Source: Viridothelium virens (lineage: Eukaryota > Ascomycota > Dothideomycetes > Trypetheliales > Trypetheliaceae). From it: a stretch of DNA of 64,000 nucleotides. A model generated the notes under the pieces. The model was not told the DNA's origin, did not search any database, and saw only the letters and a list, made by a program, of their open reading frames with translations. Both the position numbers and the translations under genes were made by a program. Location: NCBI GenBank assembly GCA_010094025.1, contig ML991780.1, positions 466,719 to 530,718 on the forward strand. The letters run 5' to 3'. Shown in pieces: positions 12,401-21,877 of this stretch (position 1 is the first letter of the stretch; every line of letters starts with the position of its first letter).

Positions 12401-12798
12401 CCTGCAAAGATTCTGGTCCTGTCAGTTCTTGATGCTTCTCAAAGTTTGGGCTCGCAGATACCCACCCTAGGTCGGACGACTCGCCCGGAGGCGTCAGTCG
12501 CGACAGTCTCCTCAGACCTGATGCATAAGCTTCTTCCACTCGCCGACGTTCCTAGCTTGTATGAGTGCTGTGTGACGCGCCACTTCCTCCAGATGACGTA
12601 CTTTTAGCCAGTCCGCGATCTCTAGATTGAGGCGGCCGACGTGCTTGACGCGATCATTAAGTGTATCAACAGCTTGCGCAGGCTGTAAATTCTCCTGAGC
12701 CTTGTTAGCAAGGGTCTAGCTGCTTCGAAGCTCCGCAGAGCTTCCGCGAACGCTTGGCTTACCAGCATTGCTGGATACTCCTGCCGTGACAACTCCAT
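9445..12798 (-). CDS. SYP1: Syp1/FCHo-type F-BAR and muHD endocytic adaptor
   Basis: Seven exons read 12798-12763, 12694-12602, 12551-12466, 12418-11281, 11227-11148, 11096-10988 and 10938-9445, giving up to 1011 residues. The F-BAR domain begins MELSRQEYPAML, continues DTLNDRVKHVGRLNLEIADW and RRRVEEAYASGLRRLSR, and runs to about residue 270 (AQRIEADVERPLRDF). A long Ser/Pro-rich linker follows. It has the conserved LKGLRRFG, PQKDAEGFTVPP and GTVRGRRDRSDVRNT motifs. The last 280 residues (from SSIVETVNVWFENN) are the mu-homology domain. Syp1 arrives early at clathrin sites, bends the plasma membrane and recruits cargo, and it also acts on septins. Exon 4 contains a further possible 51-nt frame-neutral intron (11750-11700, GTAGGT donor, GCTAAC branch point, AAG end); if spliced the protein is 994 residues. 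The linker also has an imperfect FEPPPGPPP repeat. Confidence 0.92.
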
Positions 12799-13249
12799 GC
12801 TGAAATTAAGTTATCCAGATGATTCAAAAGACACAATGAGAGTAAGGAAGAGTATGTACAGCAGACGTGTTTCAGTCCATGTGGCGTAGTAAAAGCTATG
12901 ATGCAGGGATTCGGACGGCGGATGAGGAAAGAATTTAGTCTGTTGCGGCCTGGAGGATCCTTCATCGTGACCCTCATTTTACGAAGCTACGATGCCACCA
13001 CCGACTGGAAAGCTGCTGCTGGAACTGCAAAAGCGCAGCAATGGATGACTGATCTAGAAGGCGTCAGTGAAGAGGGAGATTGCTGTGTAATCTGTGCCAG
13101 ACTTCACCACCAGAACTCCTGACTTGGAGCTTCAACCACTCTGGCAATTCCTAACCAACGCATAATCCCTGTCTATTCGCATGATGTCTTACATCCAGTC
13201 GTGGCACTCGTCAATTACCTTCTCAGATAGACTGGCTATAGTAGTCAAA
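12799..13249. other. Divergent promoter region, SYP1 / kinase
   Basis: This 450-bp stretch lies between two divergent starts. A 74-codon ORF at 12898-13122 has no recognisable features and is more likely promoter or 5' untranslated sequence. Confidence 0.55.
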
Positions 13250-14731
13250 ATGCAGGTTTGAGACTTCCTTATTCAATGTCTTCATTGCACTTCAAATTTC
13301 TCCCGCCTAATTTTTAAACCCCCCAAACTCAAAAATGGCTCGGCAGCCTGACAGCTTAGCTTTACAGAACGAAACAGTTGGAACAAGAAACCCCTGGTAC
13401 GAGCCAGATAGAGGCGAAATCAAAAGCCAAAGTACTTGAAAAAGAAGCCTTCCGGAATGCATCATCTCGAGTGTGTCATGACAGTCGCAACTAACGATGC
13501 CAGAGCTCATTTTATTTCTTAGGAAGATTACGATAAGCTCTGTGACATTTCTCTCCTGTCCCAAAATGACGCTGCAACAGAGCAATCAGCTCAATACCCA
13601 TCGCCATCAGCCGACATCACCACCCTACCGCCATCCGAACTCCGGATAGGCAAATACACCAACGCCATCCACCACCGCTCCGGCCTCTTCTCCACGATCT
13701 ACAAAGCCTTGAGTCCAGACGACCCGCCCGCCCTCGTCGCTCTCAAAGTCATCAATCCTTCGTCTGTACAGCCACCGCACGACTGCCACCGCGAAGCGCG
13801 CCTCCTCCGGCTCGCCGCTTCCAACCACATCATCCCCCTCCTCACCACCTTCCCCCAACCCGGTGGTCTCCTCGTCCTCTCGTTCCCCTACATGCCCTAT
13901 GACCTCCAAACCCTACTCCATCCCCCCGCATCTTCAATTGCCTCTTCCTCCTTACCAATTCTCAGCATCCCGCAACGCAAGTCCCTCATCCACGACCTCC
14001 TCTCCGCCCTCGCCCACCTCCACTCCCTCTCCCTCCTGCATCGCGACCTCAAACCGAGTAACATCCTGCTACGCTCGCCCGGCGGCCCCGCCGTCCTCGC
14101 CGACTTCGGCATCGCCCACCACCCCGCCGACCCATCCTCCGCCGCGACCGAGCCCGAGGGGAAGCTCGTCACCGATATCGGAACGACGTGCTACCGCGCC
14201 CCGGAGCTGCTCTTCGGGTGCACCTGGTACGGCGCGGGCGTCGACCTGTGGGCGTTGGGATGCGTAGTTGCGGAGGTGCTGACGTGGGGGGGCAGGCAGG
14301 TTGGGGCTGCGACACCAGCGGCCTCTCTTTCCGTGGCGTCTTCTTCGGGCGTTGCAGATTGGAGGGATGGCGGTGACGTGGACGCTGACGCGGACGCCGG
14401 CGTAAACGCGAGCGTTGGGGACATGCGTGCGCACTGGCGCACTCATGGTACGCTGTTTACGAGCGGCGAGCTGGGGAGCGATCTTGCGCTGTTGTTGAGT
14501 ATCTTCCGGCACCTTGGGACGCCGTCGCCGGAGACGACATGGCCGGAAGCGCGGACGTTCCCGGATTGGGGGAAGATGGAGTTTTATGAATTTGAGGGGA
14601 AAGAGTGGGATGAGCTGCTGCCTGGCGTCGAAGAAGGGGCAAGGAATCTGGTGGGGAGACTGGTGCGGTTTGAGAGCGGGGAGCGGATGGGGGCGCGGGA
14701 AGCGCTCGAGCATATGTGGTTTGTGGAATGA
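13250..14731 (+). CDS. CDK-activating-type Ser/Thr protein kinase (Csk1/Cak1-like)
   Basis: Exons 13360-13470 and 13523-14731 are firm; a two-codon first exon (ATG CAG, 13250-13255) before a 104-nt intron is my best guess for the start, giving 441 residues. Catalytic motifs are complete: VALKVI lysine (about 114), HRDLKPSN (about 212-219), DFG in VLADFGIAHH, and an activation segment DIGTTCYRAPELLFG. The YGAGVDLWALGCVVAE block and CDK-like spacing suggest a kinase of the S. pombe Csk1 or CAK group, which phosphorylates the T-loop of CDKs. The glycine loop is weak (RSGLFSTIYK), as in other CAK-like kinases. A low-complexity insertion of about 55 residues (bases 14280-14460, Ala/Ser/Asp-rich) interrupts the C-lobe. 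The catalytic half is very rich in C at third codon positions. Another CMGC kinase cannot be excluded. Confidence 0.82.
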
Positions 14732-15149
14732 CGAGGAGAGGGAAGTGTGGAGGAGCACGAGGGCGGTTACAAGAAGAGTGATATGAGAGAGGGACAACCG
14801 TTGACAACTGAAAACAAGGACAGCATGAAGCTATACAGCCAAGACGGGTAAGCAAGATGGTTATATGGACTTCGTGGCTAGTTTTGATACATCATAGCTG
14901 CCAAATAAATAAAGCGCCGTGCGACTTGAACGAGCAAACCAAGCGTTAGCGGCAATGAACCGCAGTAGGCTGCAAGACCCGCTAAACCAAGCGCTAGAAG
15001 CATCAAAAGAGAGGGGGAGACAACTGTCAGAGGAGAACCCGTGTCCCCTCCCATCGCATACACCAGTATCGGCATAGACCGCAATACTGGCTCTCGCCCA
15101 TCCACAGCGTCGACATGACGGTGTGGAGTCGGACGCGACCCAAGGGCAT
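14732..15149. other. Convergent intergenic gap, kinase / AN1 gene
   Basis: This 418-bp stretch holds two 3' ends. Small ORFs on the minus strand show no family features, and I see nothing else. Confidence 0.65.
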
Positions 15150-15782
15150 CTATACACCCTTAATTGCCACCGTTCTCTCCGAATTCAGCTTATCTGCATT
15201 TCGCTCATGACTTTCCTTCTTGCAATTCTCTAGCCCTTCGCATTTATGGTCTTCTAAAAGTCGGTGCTTGCCGCAGAAGTGGCCGTTGCAGAAGCCGCAG
15301 TCACCGACAATACGCTGAGCTTGGTCTTTGCAGTCCTTGAAGCTGCAACGAATCTTCTTGGTAGGCATACCGCCACGGATGGGCAGAGCGAGATGCAGAG
15401 TGGCGCTTGAGGCAATGTGGTGATCGGCGAGAGTTGATGTGGTGGAGCTTAGATGTTTGCCAGCGTAGACAAGGCGTAGGTCGTTGAGAGGAAGATTTGT
15501 TCGAAGAGCGAGAAGGGATTTGAGAGTCGCGATAGATGTGTTGGGTGGTATGGAAAGAGGAATTGCTGGACAGAAATAAGTCATGGTACTGAAGGAGGTA
15601 CCAGAGTGATGTTCATGGATTGAAGCCGCTTAAGTCACGTAGGGTGATTGATGCATGTGATTCCGGAAGTAGTAATGACTGAAGTACTCACTTTGACCAG
15701 CAATGTCTTTTACAAAGATCTGCATTGTTTCTTCTGGCTCTGATGAGACGGACGAGAGGGAGGAGATGCTGTTCGAACGCAT
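15150..15782 (-). CDS. Ubiquitin-like domain plus AN1 zinc-finger protein
   Basis: Two exons (15782-15692, 15565-15150; intron 126 nt) encode 168 residues. A ubiquitin-like fold begins MQIFVKDIAGQT at residue 20 and continues ATLKSLLALRT, LPLNDLRLVYAGKHL to about 85 (LALPIRGG). It is followed by KKIRCSFKDCKDQAQRIVG with CGFCNGHFCGKHRLLEDHKC, the C/H ligand pattern of an AN1 zinc finger (about 97-145). Such proteins belong to the fungal AN1/ubiquitin family linked to proteasome and Cdc48 stress responses. The start at 15782 adds a Ser-rich leader (MRSNSISSLSSVSSEPEET) before the ubiquitin-like Met; initiation at 15725 is an alternative. The acceptor TGTCCAG at 15566 was chosen because it rebuilds the ubiquitin strand; an upstream CAG would break the frame. 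Confidence 0.9.
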
Positions 15783-16517
15783 GATGTAAGACTTATGTGA
15801 GTGGATTGAAGTGGTAACGAAGTCGACCCGAAAAAGCAAGATCAGACAGTGATGTATCAGAGGTGAAGTGGTATCGTGGATGAATGAGGAAGTCAGAGAT
15901 GGTGATGATGATTGTTTCAGGAAAGGGAAGGAGTCAAGAGCACAGATGAGTTCGGGATCAAGCAAGGCTTAGGCTTAGGCTTAAGCTGAGTAAGAAGGTC
16001 AGGTTGCGTTGCGTATGTGGAGGTTATAGGTTAGGTTGGCGCCGGATGCTGGGTGAGGCGGCATCGAAGGCTCGCGAAGCCCATCACCCCATCATGGTCG
16101 TGGCGTTTTGGCGCTTTGGCGCTTTGACTGAAGGGTCAAGGGTCCCAACTTTGTGCCTTGCTTGACATTACCACTCACCGTCAGACACGCACCCGCCTGA
16201 CCAGGGCACGCTTTTCGTCTCGCCATTGCCGCGCGGTGAGGCCGCAATATTGGTGTCGCTTGGCGCCGTGGGATGCGGTTTCGATGGTCAGCAGTACAGT
16301 ACTGCGAGTTTGCAGCGCTGACATTGCGTCTCTTCCGTCAAAGCATCCAAGCACGATGGCCGCGATCCGGCATGTGGACCGATGAAGGACCTCAGCACCT
16401 CAGGATGCAAGGCCGGAAATAATTATGCAGGCCTCGGGGTGGATGGGATGCTCGCCGATTCCGGCGGCAAGAGGTACAGTAGTTTCTGGGACCGAGGCGG
16501 CCTGGTGCGAGGCTGCA

Positions 16518-16527
16518 TACGGAGTAC
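16518..16527 (+). repeat. TACGGAGTAC decamer, copy 1
   Basis: Exact decamer in intergenic DNA. Further copies lie at 24139-24148 and 46447-46456, with a nine-base match at 39702-39710. Confidence 0.6.
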
Positions 16528-16591
16528 GTTCGCATTGCATCAGACGGAAGCTCATCACCGCATCAGGGTAGATGCAGATGCCTCCGGACTG

Positions 16592-16618
16592 CCAGGTCAC
16601 CCAGGTCACCCAGGTCGT
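16592..16618 (+). repeat. Short tandem repeat, 9 bp x 3
   Basis: Two exact copies of CCAGGTCAC and a third ending GTCGT, in intergenic DNA. Function unknown. Confidence 0.7.
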
Positions 16619-16935
16619 GTGCGCGCCTACGCACGGGCCCGGCACCTTGCAGCGGGACGAAGCGATGCAGCATGACAGCACCTGCAGCGGCTTGCCACCT
16701 TTCCACAACCGGCAACTCCTGCCTCTTTCCAGATGAGCTGCCTCCAGATATGCACCGATATGGCTGCTCAGCACCTGCATTTTTCTGTTGCACAACATTC
16801 CATTGAATTTTACTAACTTTGTGTGACATGAAACTCCCACCGTCGTTAGACAAGGCGCGCCCAGAGGGTATCGCTTATGTAAATGCAAATACGCACAAAG
16901 AAGAAGCAACAAGAGGATCAGGAGTTTCATCTGCA

Positions 16936-18162
16936 TCAGTCAACATAGACGTGCCACCCATATTCGCGGCCGAACCATTTCCTCGCTAATCTCCCACCGC
17001 TCTCGGTCGGCTGGCTGAATGCGACCTGGTCCTTGGGTATCTTCATCCCATACAGGAAATTTTCCGCCGCGCAATCCAATAACGCCGTTGCAACCCCCTC
17101 GTTTCGATGCGCCTTTGAGGTCCAAATCCTCGAAATGCCTAGCAGTGCCGAATCCGTGTCTCTGCTCACCGCAATTGCAGAGCCTTTTGCCTGTGGAGCT
17201 TGTAATATCTGTGTCTTCTCGTCTAGCTTGACCACCTTGTGCGACTTCGATATATTTTCAGCGAGACACACCCCCACGCATTTCTTGTTCCTTAGAAGTA
17301 GGTACAACTTGAAGCGATCGCGTTCGGCCTTTCCATTAGTGGAGTCAAAGACGTGGACAGGCCGATCCTCGTCCTCGCTTAGGCTATCTGTCATTCTCCG
17401 TTTCCTAGTCTTCTCCGATTGCGGGCCCCAGAGATCTTGCTCCCGAAGATTGACAGAGCCTAGTTCTCCATTGGCAATTTGAAGAACTTCTTGAGCTTGG
17501 TTCCGCATGACTTTTGGATCCGACCGTGAAACAGCAACAACGTGTTGCAACTGCCCAATTTCAGCAATCTTACGGGTCCGCGATGCGTCTGTAAAGGCTT
17601 TGGACACGACTATCCCGTCGTTGTTTCTTTTATGGAAGATCTCGTGCGCTGCAATGTCATCGCTATTTGATGGAATATACCCCATTCCACACTCTCGGCA
17701 AGTCCTGTGTTTTTCCCCGCCCAAGTCTATTTGCATCTGAACGAGACGCTTTTTCGGTTCTGTCGTCGGCTTCTTTCGCCTATTTCCACTTGTTTCTCGG
17801 AGAGGTTCCTTGGAGAACATTTTGCTGGCACTTGAAGGTAGACTATCCATCGTTGAAGGTGGATTCTGGCTTCGAGAAGGTTGTAAAGAGGGAGGTGAAG
17901 AGGGCGGCGTGTCAACATCTGAAGACCCGCGAGAGAAATCATCGTTGAGGGGTGGACTAGATGGCACGGTCGAGGAGCTCCGCTGAGGGGTTACATGATT
18001 CTCGTCCCTTGCTCTCGTCTTTTCTTTATCATGTTGAGTCGCATGACTGCGTCTCCGCTTCGCCGGCCGCTCAGTGTGTCTATGCCGAGCGGACTCAGCG
18101 TGACTATATCGAGCCGATGAGTGTCGTGGTGATTGTCGTTTAGAGCGCGTGTATGTCCTCAT
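16936..18162 (-). CDS. ECO1: Eco1/ESCO-type cohesin acetyltransferase
   Basis: A single exon of 408 residues. The first 150 residues are basic and Ser/Pro-rich, then KKRLVQMQIDLG leads into a C2H2-type zinc finger (CRECGMGY...AAHEIFHKR, about 178-205), the hallmark of Eco1/Ctf7/ESCO. The C-terminal half is the acetyltransferase fold: ISRIWTSKAHRNEGVATALL (acetyl-CoA binding loop, about 340-360), NFLYGMKIPKDQVAFSQPT and a final KWFGREYGWHVYVD. Eco1 acetylates Smc3 on two lysines at replication forks to lock sister-chromatid cohesion. The open frame continues upstream past 18162, but the first plausible ATG that opens the basic leader (MRTYTRSKRQ) is used. Its length exceeds yeast Eco1 (281) owing to the disordered leader. 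It diverges from ASF1, another replication-linked gene, 860 bp away. Confidence 0.93.
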   Translation of the reverse strand: MRTYTRSKRQSPRHSSARYSHAESARHRHTERPAKRRRSHATQHDKEKTRARDENHVTPQRSSSTVPSSPPLNDDFSRGSSDVDTPPSSPPSLQPSRSQNPPSTMDSLPSSASKMFSKEPLRETSGNRRKKPTTEPKKRLVQMQIDLGGEKHRTCRECGMGYIPSNSDDIAAHEIFHKRNNDGIVVSKAFTDASRTRKIAEIGQLQHVVAVSRSDPKVMRNQAQEVLQIANGELGSVNLREQDLWGPQSEKTRKRRMTDSLSEDEDRPVHVFDSTNGKAERDRFKLYLLLRNKKCVGVCLAENISKSHKVVKLDEKTQILQAPQAKGSAIAVSRDTDSALLGISRIWTSKAHRNEGVATALLDCAAENFLYGMKIPKDQVAFSQPTESGGRLARKWFGREYGWHVYVD

Positions 18163-19025
18163 TAGGGGAATAGCGGTAAAGCAGGTGGTGAAGCAGGTAG
18201 ACCATATAATGCTCAGAAAGAAGATGTATTCACACATAAACTGTCGTCCGATTGTTGTTAAGCAAATCGTCTGGTGCCTTAGTACACCTGGCACTCCCGA
18301 TTGAGTGTGGACCACGTATGACTCCTACAACGCCTCCAAGTCTGATTAGTAGACCAAGTGTGACTTCTACAGTACTGCCAGGTCGAGATGTGAGGATTGT
18401 CTGAGTTGTTGCGTGCAGAAGCTCGAAACAGCGGGTAGCAGAGCAAGCAGAGGCCCACGTCAATGGCAAGGATAGCAACTGAGGCCAGACAGAAGCACAT
18501 GAGCGCGTAGGGAGCGGCGAATCTGTAGAATATCCCGGTCAGCCTTTTGAAGAGTCTGATCGGTGAGATTGTTGCCCTACTAAATACGCAGCGTCTTCCG
18601 CGCGTTCAGTATTGAAGGAATAAGTGCAATACTGGAGTCCGAAGAGTTGTGCACAGAGCCTGCTTGAGAGCCGCAGAGAACGTATGTATAAGAAGGAAGA
18701 TTATGGATAGTAATACAACTTTGAGACGAAAACAAGAGAGGAAGAAAAGTGAGGATGGCCCTCGTTTCTAGGTCGCGGTAATTTTTAGTCCGGATCGCGA
18801 AGACGTGGTGTTGTGTTGACAAGATCGGCGGTTACGTCGCCGGAAGACGCGTGCGCGTGGGAGGCGCGACCTGTGGTGCCTCCCGCAATCATTCACATTC
18901 ATAGGTATACAGTACCTAAAGCCTGCTCCACCATCCTCTACCTCCTGCCCACAACGCCTCTCCAGCTCGTCAAGCGTGACGAAATACTTTACATACTTTG
19001 AAAACATCCACAACTATTCGCCAAA
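18163..19025. other. Intergenic region between ECO1 and ASF1, with unassigned small ORFs
   Basis: About 860 bp between divergent genes. On the minus strand near 18530-18400 one frame gives a hydrophobic stretch (YALMCFCLASVAILAIDV) that could be a membrane segment, and a 22-bp imperfect repeat follows. I could not connect it to a start and a stop with confidence, so no gene is called. Confidence 0.45.
18307..18370 (-). repeat. Imperfect direct repeat, 22 bp x 2
   Basis: Copies at 18307-18328 and 18349-18370 agree at 18 of 22 bases and start 42 bp apart (a multiple of three). Read on the minus strand both encode RSHTWST in one frame. Confidence 0.7.
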
Positions 19026-20177
19026 ATGTCCGTTGTATCCGTTTTAAACGTAGCGGTGCTCAATAATCCCGCACACTTTACGGCGCCGTACGAATTTGAA
19101 ATCACATTTGAATGCCTTGAGCCATTGCAGAAGGGTATACACCTTTCCCCAACCTCTGACTCCAAGCCATCGCTAACATTTTCATGGACCTGGAATGGAA
19201 GCTTACCTACGTTGGTTCTGCGACCTCGTAAGCTCCTCTTACCTTTTTGCTTCAAGTCTCACATTTCTCACCATCCCCCCAGGTCCGAACACGACCAAGA
19301 GCTTGACTCCCTCCTCGTGGGTCCCGTCCCAGTTGGCACCAATAAATTCCTCTTCGAAGCCGACCCGCCGAATCTCTCCCGCATTCCAAGCGCTGAAATA
19401 CTGGGCGTCACTGTTATCCTGCTCACCTGCAGCTACGACGGACGCGAGTTTATTCGTGTTGGCTATTACGTTAACAACGAATACACAGAAGACGCATTGA
19501 ATGCTGAGCCACCCAGCAAGCCAATTGTAGAGAAGGTGCGGAGGAACATCCTTGCTGAAAAACCTAGAGTAACGAGGTTTGCTATTAAGTGGTACGTGCT
19601 CCATCCGAGTTTAAGTCACTTACCCACGATCTCTTATGCAGCTATAAATCATGGAATAAATCATGGAATAACTCATTCGCGGCACAGGGACACCGAGGAA
19701 TCTGCTCCAGCCGAGTTCCCACCTGAGCAACCCGAAGCAGACACCGCCGAGGACGACGCTGCTGCCTATGGTGCTGAAGAAGAGGAAGAAATGGCTGCAG
19801 AAGAAGTTGAGGCAGAGGGTGGACCTGCCGCTAAAGCGGAAGGCGAAGATGCTGAGATGGGTGGCACTGATGAAGCCCCGACCCTTGTAACTGTCAAGGA
19901 CGCCAAGGCTGAGAATGAGAACGAAGGCGAGGAAGAAGGTGATGATAATGACGATGCGAAGAGTGAGGACATCGAGAATGAGAGCGAGGATGACGATGAT
20001 GACGATGAGGAAGCAGAGGAAGAGGGTGAGGGTGAGGGCGAAGGCGAGGCCGACGAGGAAATGGACATGGGTGAAGACGCACCGAGCAAGACTTCAGAGG
20101 GACAGTCGCAGCAGGAGCAGGCTAGTGAGCCGATTGATGGACAGCAGCGCAGTACGGCAGATGTTATGGTGCATTGA
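19026..20177 (+). CDS. ASF1: Histone H3-H4 chaperone Asf1
   Basis: The protein begins [24 protein letters not shown]-type Asf1 sequence and continues with [49 protein letters not shown] and [10 protein letters not shown], an almost complete Asf1 core (about 155 residues). Best exons are 19026-19134, 19188-19227, 19283-19591 and 19688-20177 (315 residues). Introns 2 and 3 have normal ends. Intron 1 (19135-19187) must end in GG to rebuild the conserved [13 protein letters not shown]; see the findings. Intron 3 contains a 12-bp tandem duplication (19644-19667). The tail after residue 160 is a long Glu/Asp-rich region, as in other fungal Asf1. Asf1 hands H3-H4 to CAF-1 and HIRA in replication-coupled and independent assembly. 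Confidence 0.93.
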   Translation: MSVVSVLNVAVLNNPAHFTAPYEFEITFECLEPLQKGIHLSPTSDSKPSLTFSWTWNGSLPTLVLRPRKLLLPFCFKSHISHHPPRSEHDQELDSLLVGPVPVGTNKFLFEADPPNLSRIPSAEILGVTVILLTCSYDGREFIRVGYYVNNEYTEDALNAEPPSKPIVEKVRRNILAEKPRVTRFAIKWYVLHPSLSHLPTISYAAINHGINHGITHSRHRDTEESAPAEFPPEQPEADTAEDDAAAYGAEEEEEMAAEEVEAEGGPAAKAEGEDAEMGGTDEAPTLVTVKDAKAENENEGEEEGDDNDDAKSEDIENESEDDDDDDEEAEEEGEGEGEGEADEEMDMGEDAPSKTSEGQSQQEQASEPIDGQQRSTADVMVH

Positions 20178-20246
20178 TTTCATATTTGATATCCTGTTTG
20201 GCTGACGACTGTTACGCAAACTCTAGAGGACTCGGGGGCTACAACC

Positions 20247-21233
20247 ATGCCATTTGAGCGATCTTCGCCTAACCTGGTGCATGTCCGCCATCCAATGCGG
20301 AACAGGGCGCCAAGGAGCGAGAGGAATCAGCCTGAGAGGACTTCTGGACAGAGTACGATAAGTGCATTGCAAGATAATACGCTACTAAAGATATCCTGTT
20401 TCATCTTATCTGATCGCAATTATTATGCTTATATCAATTTTCGTCCTAACAAACATGCTTTCATTCCTTTTATACAATGCATACAAACCTCCGTCCAGTC
20501 TCTTCCCATATCTCTTCTCTTTTCTCATTTCGCCTCTCTCTTACTAATCTTATCATGACAATCAGAATCACCACGAATACTCACCGAACAAGGTACCAAT
20601 CTCACCTCGGGATTCCACGCTTCCACTTCCAGCCCCGGAGAAATCGCTGAGACACAGGAGGCCAGCTTCGACCGCAACTCCCAGCCCCGTTCCGGAACCC
20701 TTGAGCAGCGGCTCGAACGCTACGTTCGATCGCTATCTGTCGATTACAGTGGCCCAGAGGAAGAGGCGTCCAAAGTGAAGGCGGAATCGAGCTCTCCTGG
20801 TGCGACCCCAGTTGCTTCGACTCCGGTTGCTACAACCTTTTTTGCTCCGACCCCGGGTGCTACGACTCCAGTTGCTACAACCCCAGTTGCTATGCCCTTC
20901 GTTCCTAAACCTCCAGGCCCTGAAACTCCAGTTGCCACAACTCCAACTCCTATACCCTCCGTTGTTACGACTCCAGGTGCTACGACTCCGGCTGCTGCGA
21001 GTCCTGGTGCTACGACTCCAGGTGCTACGACCCCAGATACTACGACGCTAGTTGCTACGACTCCAGTTGCTACGGTTCCAGGTACTATGACTCCAGGTGC
21101 TACGGCTCCAGGTGCTACGGCTCCATTTGCTGCCTCCGATAATCCGGATGAGTCGACCACCGCGCCGGCCCCAGTGCCGCCGAGAAGTCCGATTCAGCAG
21201 AGGCTCCGACCACGTCGAGGACGTGGGTCATAA
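20247..21233 (+). CDS. Putative pentapeptide (V/G)ATTP-repeat protein
   Basis: A proposed two-exon gene, 20247-20352 and 20566-21233 (213-nt intron with TACTAAT branch point and CAG acceptor; phases agree), 257 residues. I do not recognise a family. Residues about 40-110 are polar (LEQRLERYVRSLSVDY, possibly helical). From about residue 114 to 225 the chain is built of about 22 five-residue units such as PVATT and PGATT, then ends in PRSPIQQRLRPRRGRGS. No signal peptide or membrane segment is visible. The 3' exon is an open frame of over 650 bp; the first exon starts only 70 bp after the ASF1 stop and could be ASF1 3' untranslated sequence, so the start is uncertain. The Ala/Thr/Pro composition resembles wall or mucin-like stalks, but nothing shows export. 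Confidence 0.4.
20799..21135 (+). repeat. 15-bp minisatellite encoding (V/G)ATTP units
   Basis: About 22 degenerate tandem units of 15 bp of the form GGTGCTACGACTCCA or GTTGCTACAACTCCA. Substitutions are mostly silent or conservative and the frame is kept throughout, which suggests selection on the peptide. Confidence 0.85.
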
Positions 21234-21877
21234 AGGGAATTGAAGGGAATAGTGTTCGACGAGCACTGGGAGAGCTGTTATTCTTAGCGTAGAGCGAGCA
21301 TGCCGAAATTATATCCATGGAGTTTGCGGGGAAGAGAGAACGGTCATGGGTTCTGGATTCTGATGGCTGAGTGATGTTAATAGCATGCCGTGATGCTGCT
21401 TCTCTGCAGCTTTCTTTCTCTTTTTGCTCATTGCTAATTGACGCATGAGGCCTAGTCAGAGCTTCTCAGTCTAATACTTGACTACAAATCATTGTACGAC
21501 TTGATTACTTCTGCGTGCTTGGTATGGATGGGTAACGAACAAGCTGCCAGGGTGGAAGCAATCTGCAAAGGCAGGGCTAATGAAAAATCCATGTGAATGG
21601 GACGATCGTTAAGAATCGTACAAGGACGTAAGATCCTACACCTACACTACAGAAGAAAGGCGCCATACTACTCCGGGGCAGACCTCACCTCATGATCCTA
21701 ACACCATCCCCACCACAACTGGCCATAAAGGAACGCCACCTTCATCATCATGCCCTTAGCGATAGGAACTCCCCAGTAAACCGATGCATAAGTCATTACC
21801 ATCTTCGTAACCTCATTGCAATACTTTCCCCATTCTATGCTCTAAACACCACATTTACCCGACACATCATCGTTTAA
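21234..21877. other. Convergent intergenic gap
   Basis: About 640 bp between converging ends. Short ORFs without features; no repeat or RNA gene seen. Confidence 0.6.

Larger units (their letters stand above)
15783..16935. other. Long intergenic region upstream of the AN1 gene
   Basis: About 1.15 kb without a supported gene. It holds two and a half TTAGGC-like hexamers near 15966-15982, one copy of the TACGGAGTAC decamer at 16518-16527, and a 9-bp tandem repeat (CCAGGTCAC, three copies, the last imperfect) at 16592-16618. The ORFs in it have no family features. Confidence 0.6.

Noticed and set aside
12898-13122. A 74-codon ORF between SYP1 and the kinase
   Set aside because: Sits in a short divergent promoter region, with no domain and no splice-supported extension.
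15966-15984. TTAGGC hexamers considered as an internal telomere repeat
   Set aside because: Only two to three imperfect copies, and the filamentous-ascomycete repeat is usually TTAGGG.
19766-20089. Minus-strand Ser/Pro-rich ORF inside the ASF1 tail
   Set aside because: It is the mirror of the GAG/GAT-rich acidic codons of ASF1.
20744-21160. Minus-strand Val/Ala/Gly repeat ORF
   Set aside because: It is the antisense reading of the (V/G)ATTP minisatellite; the plus-strand reading has the longer open context.
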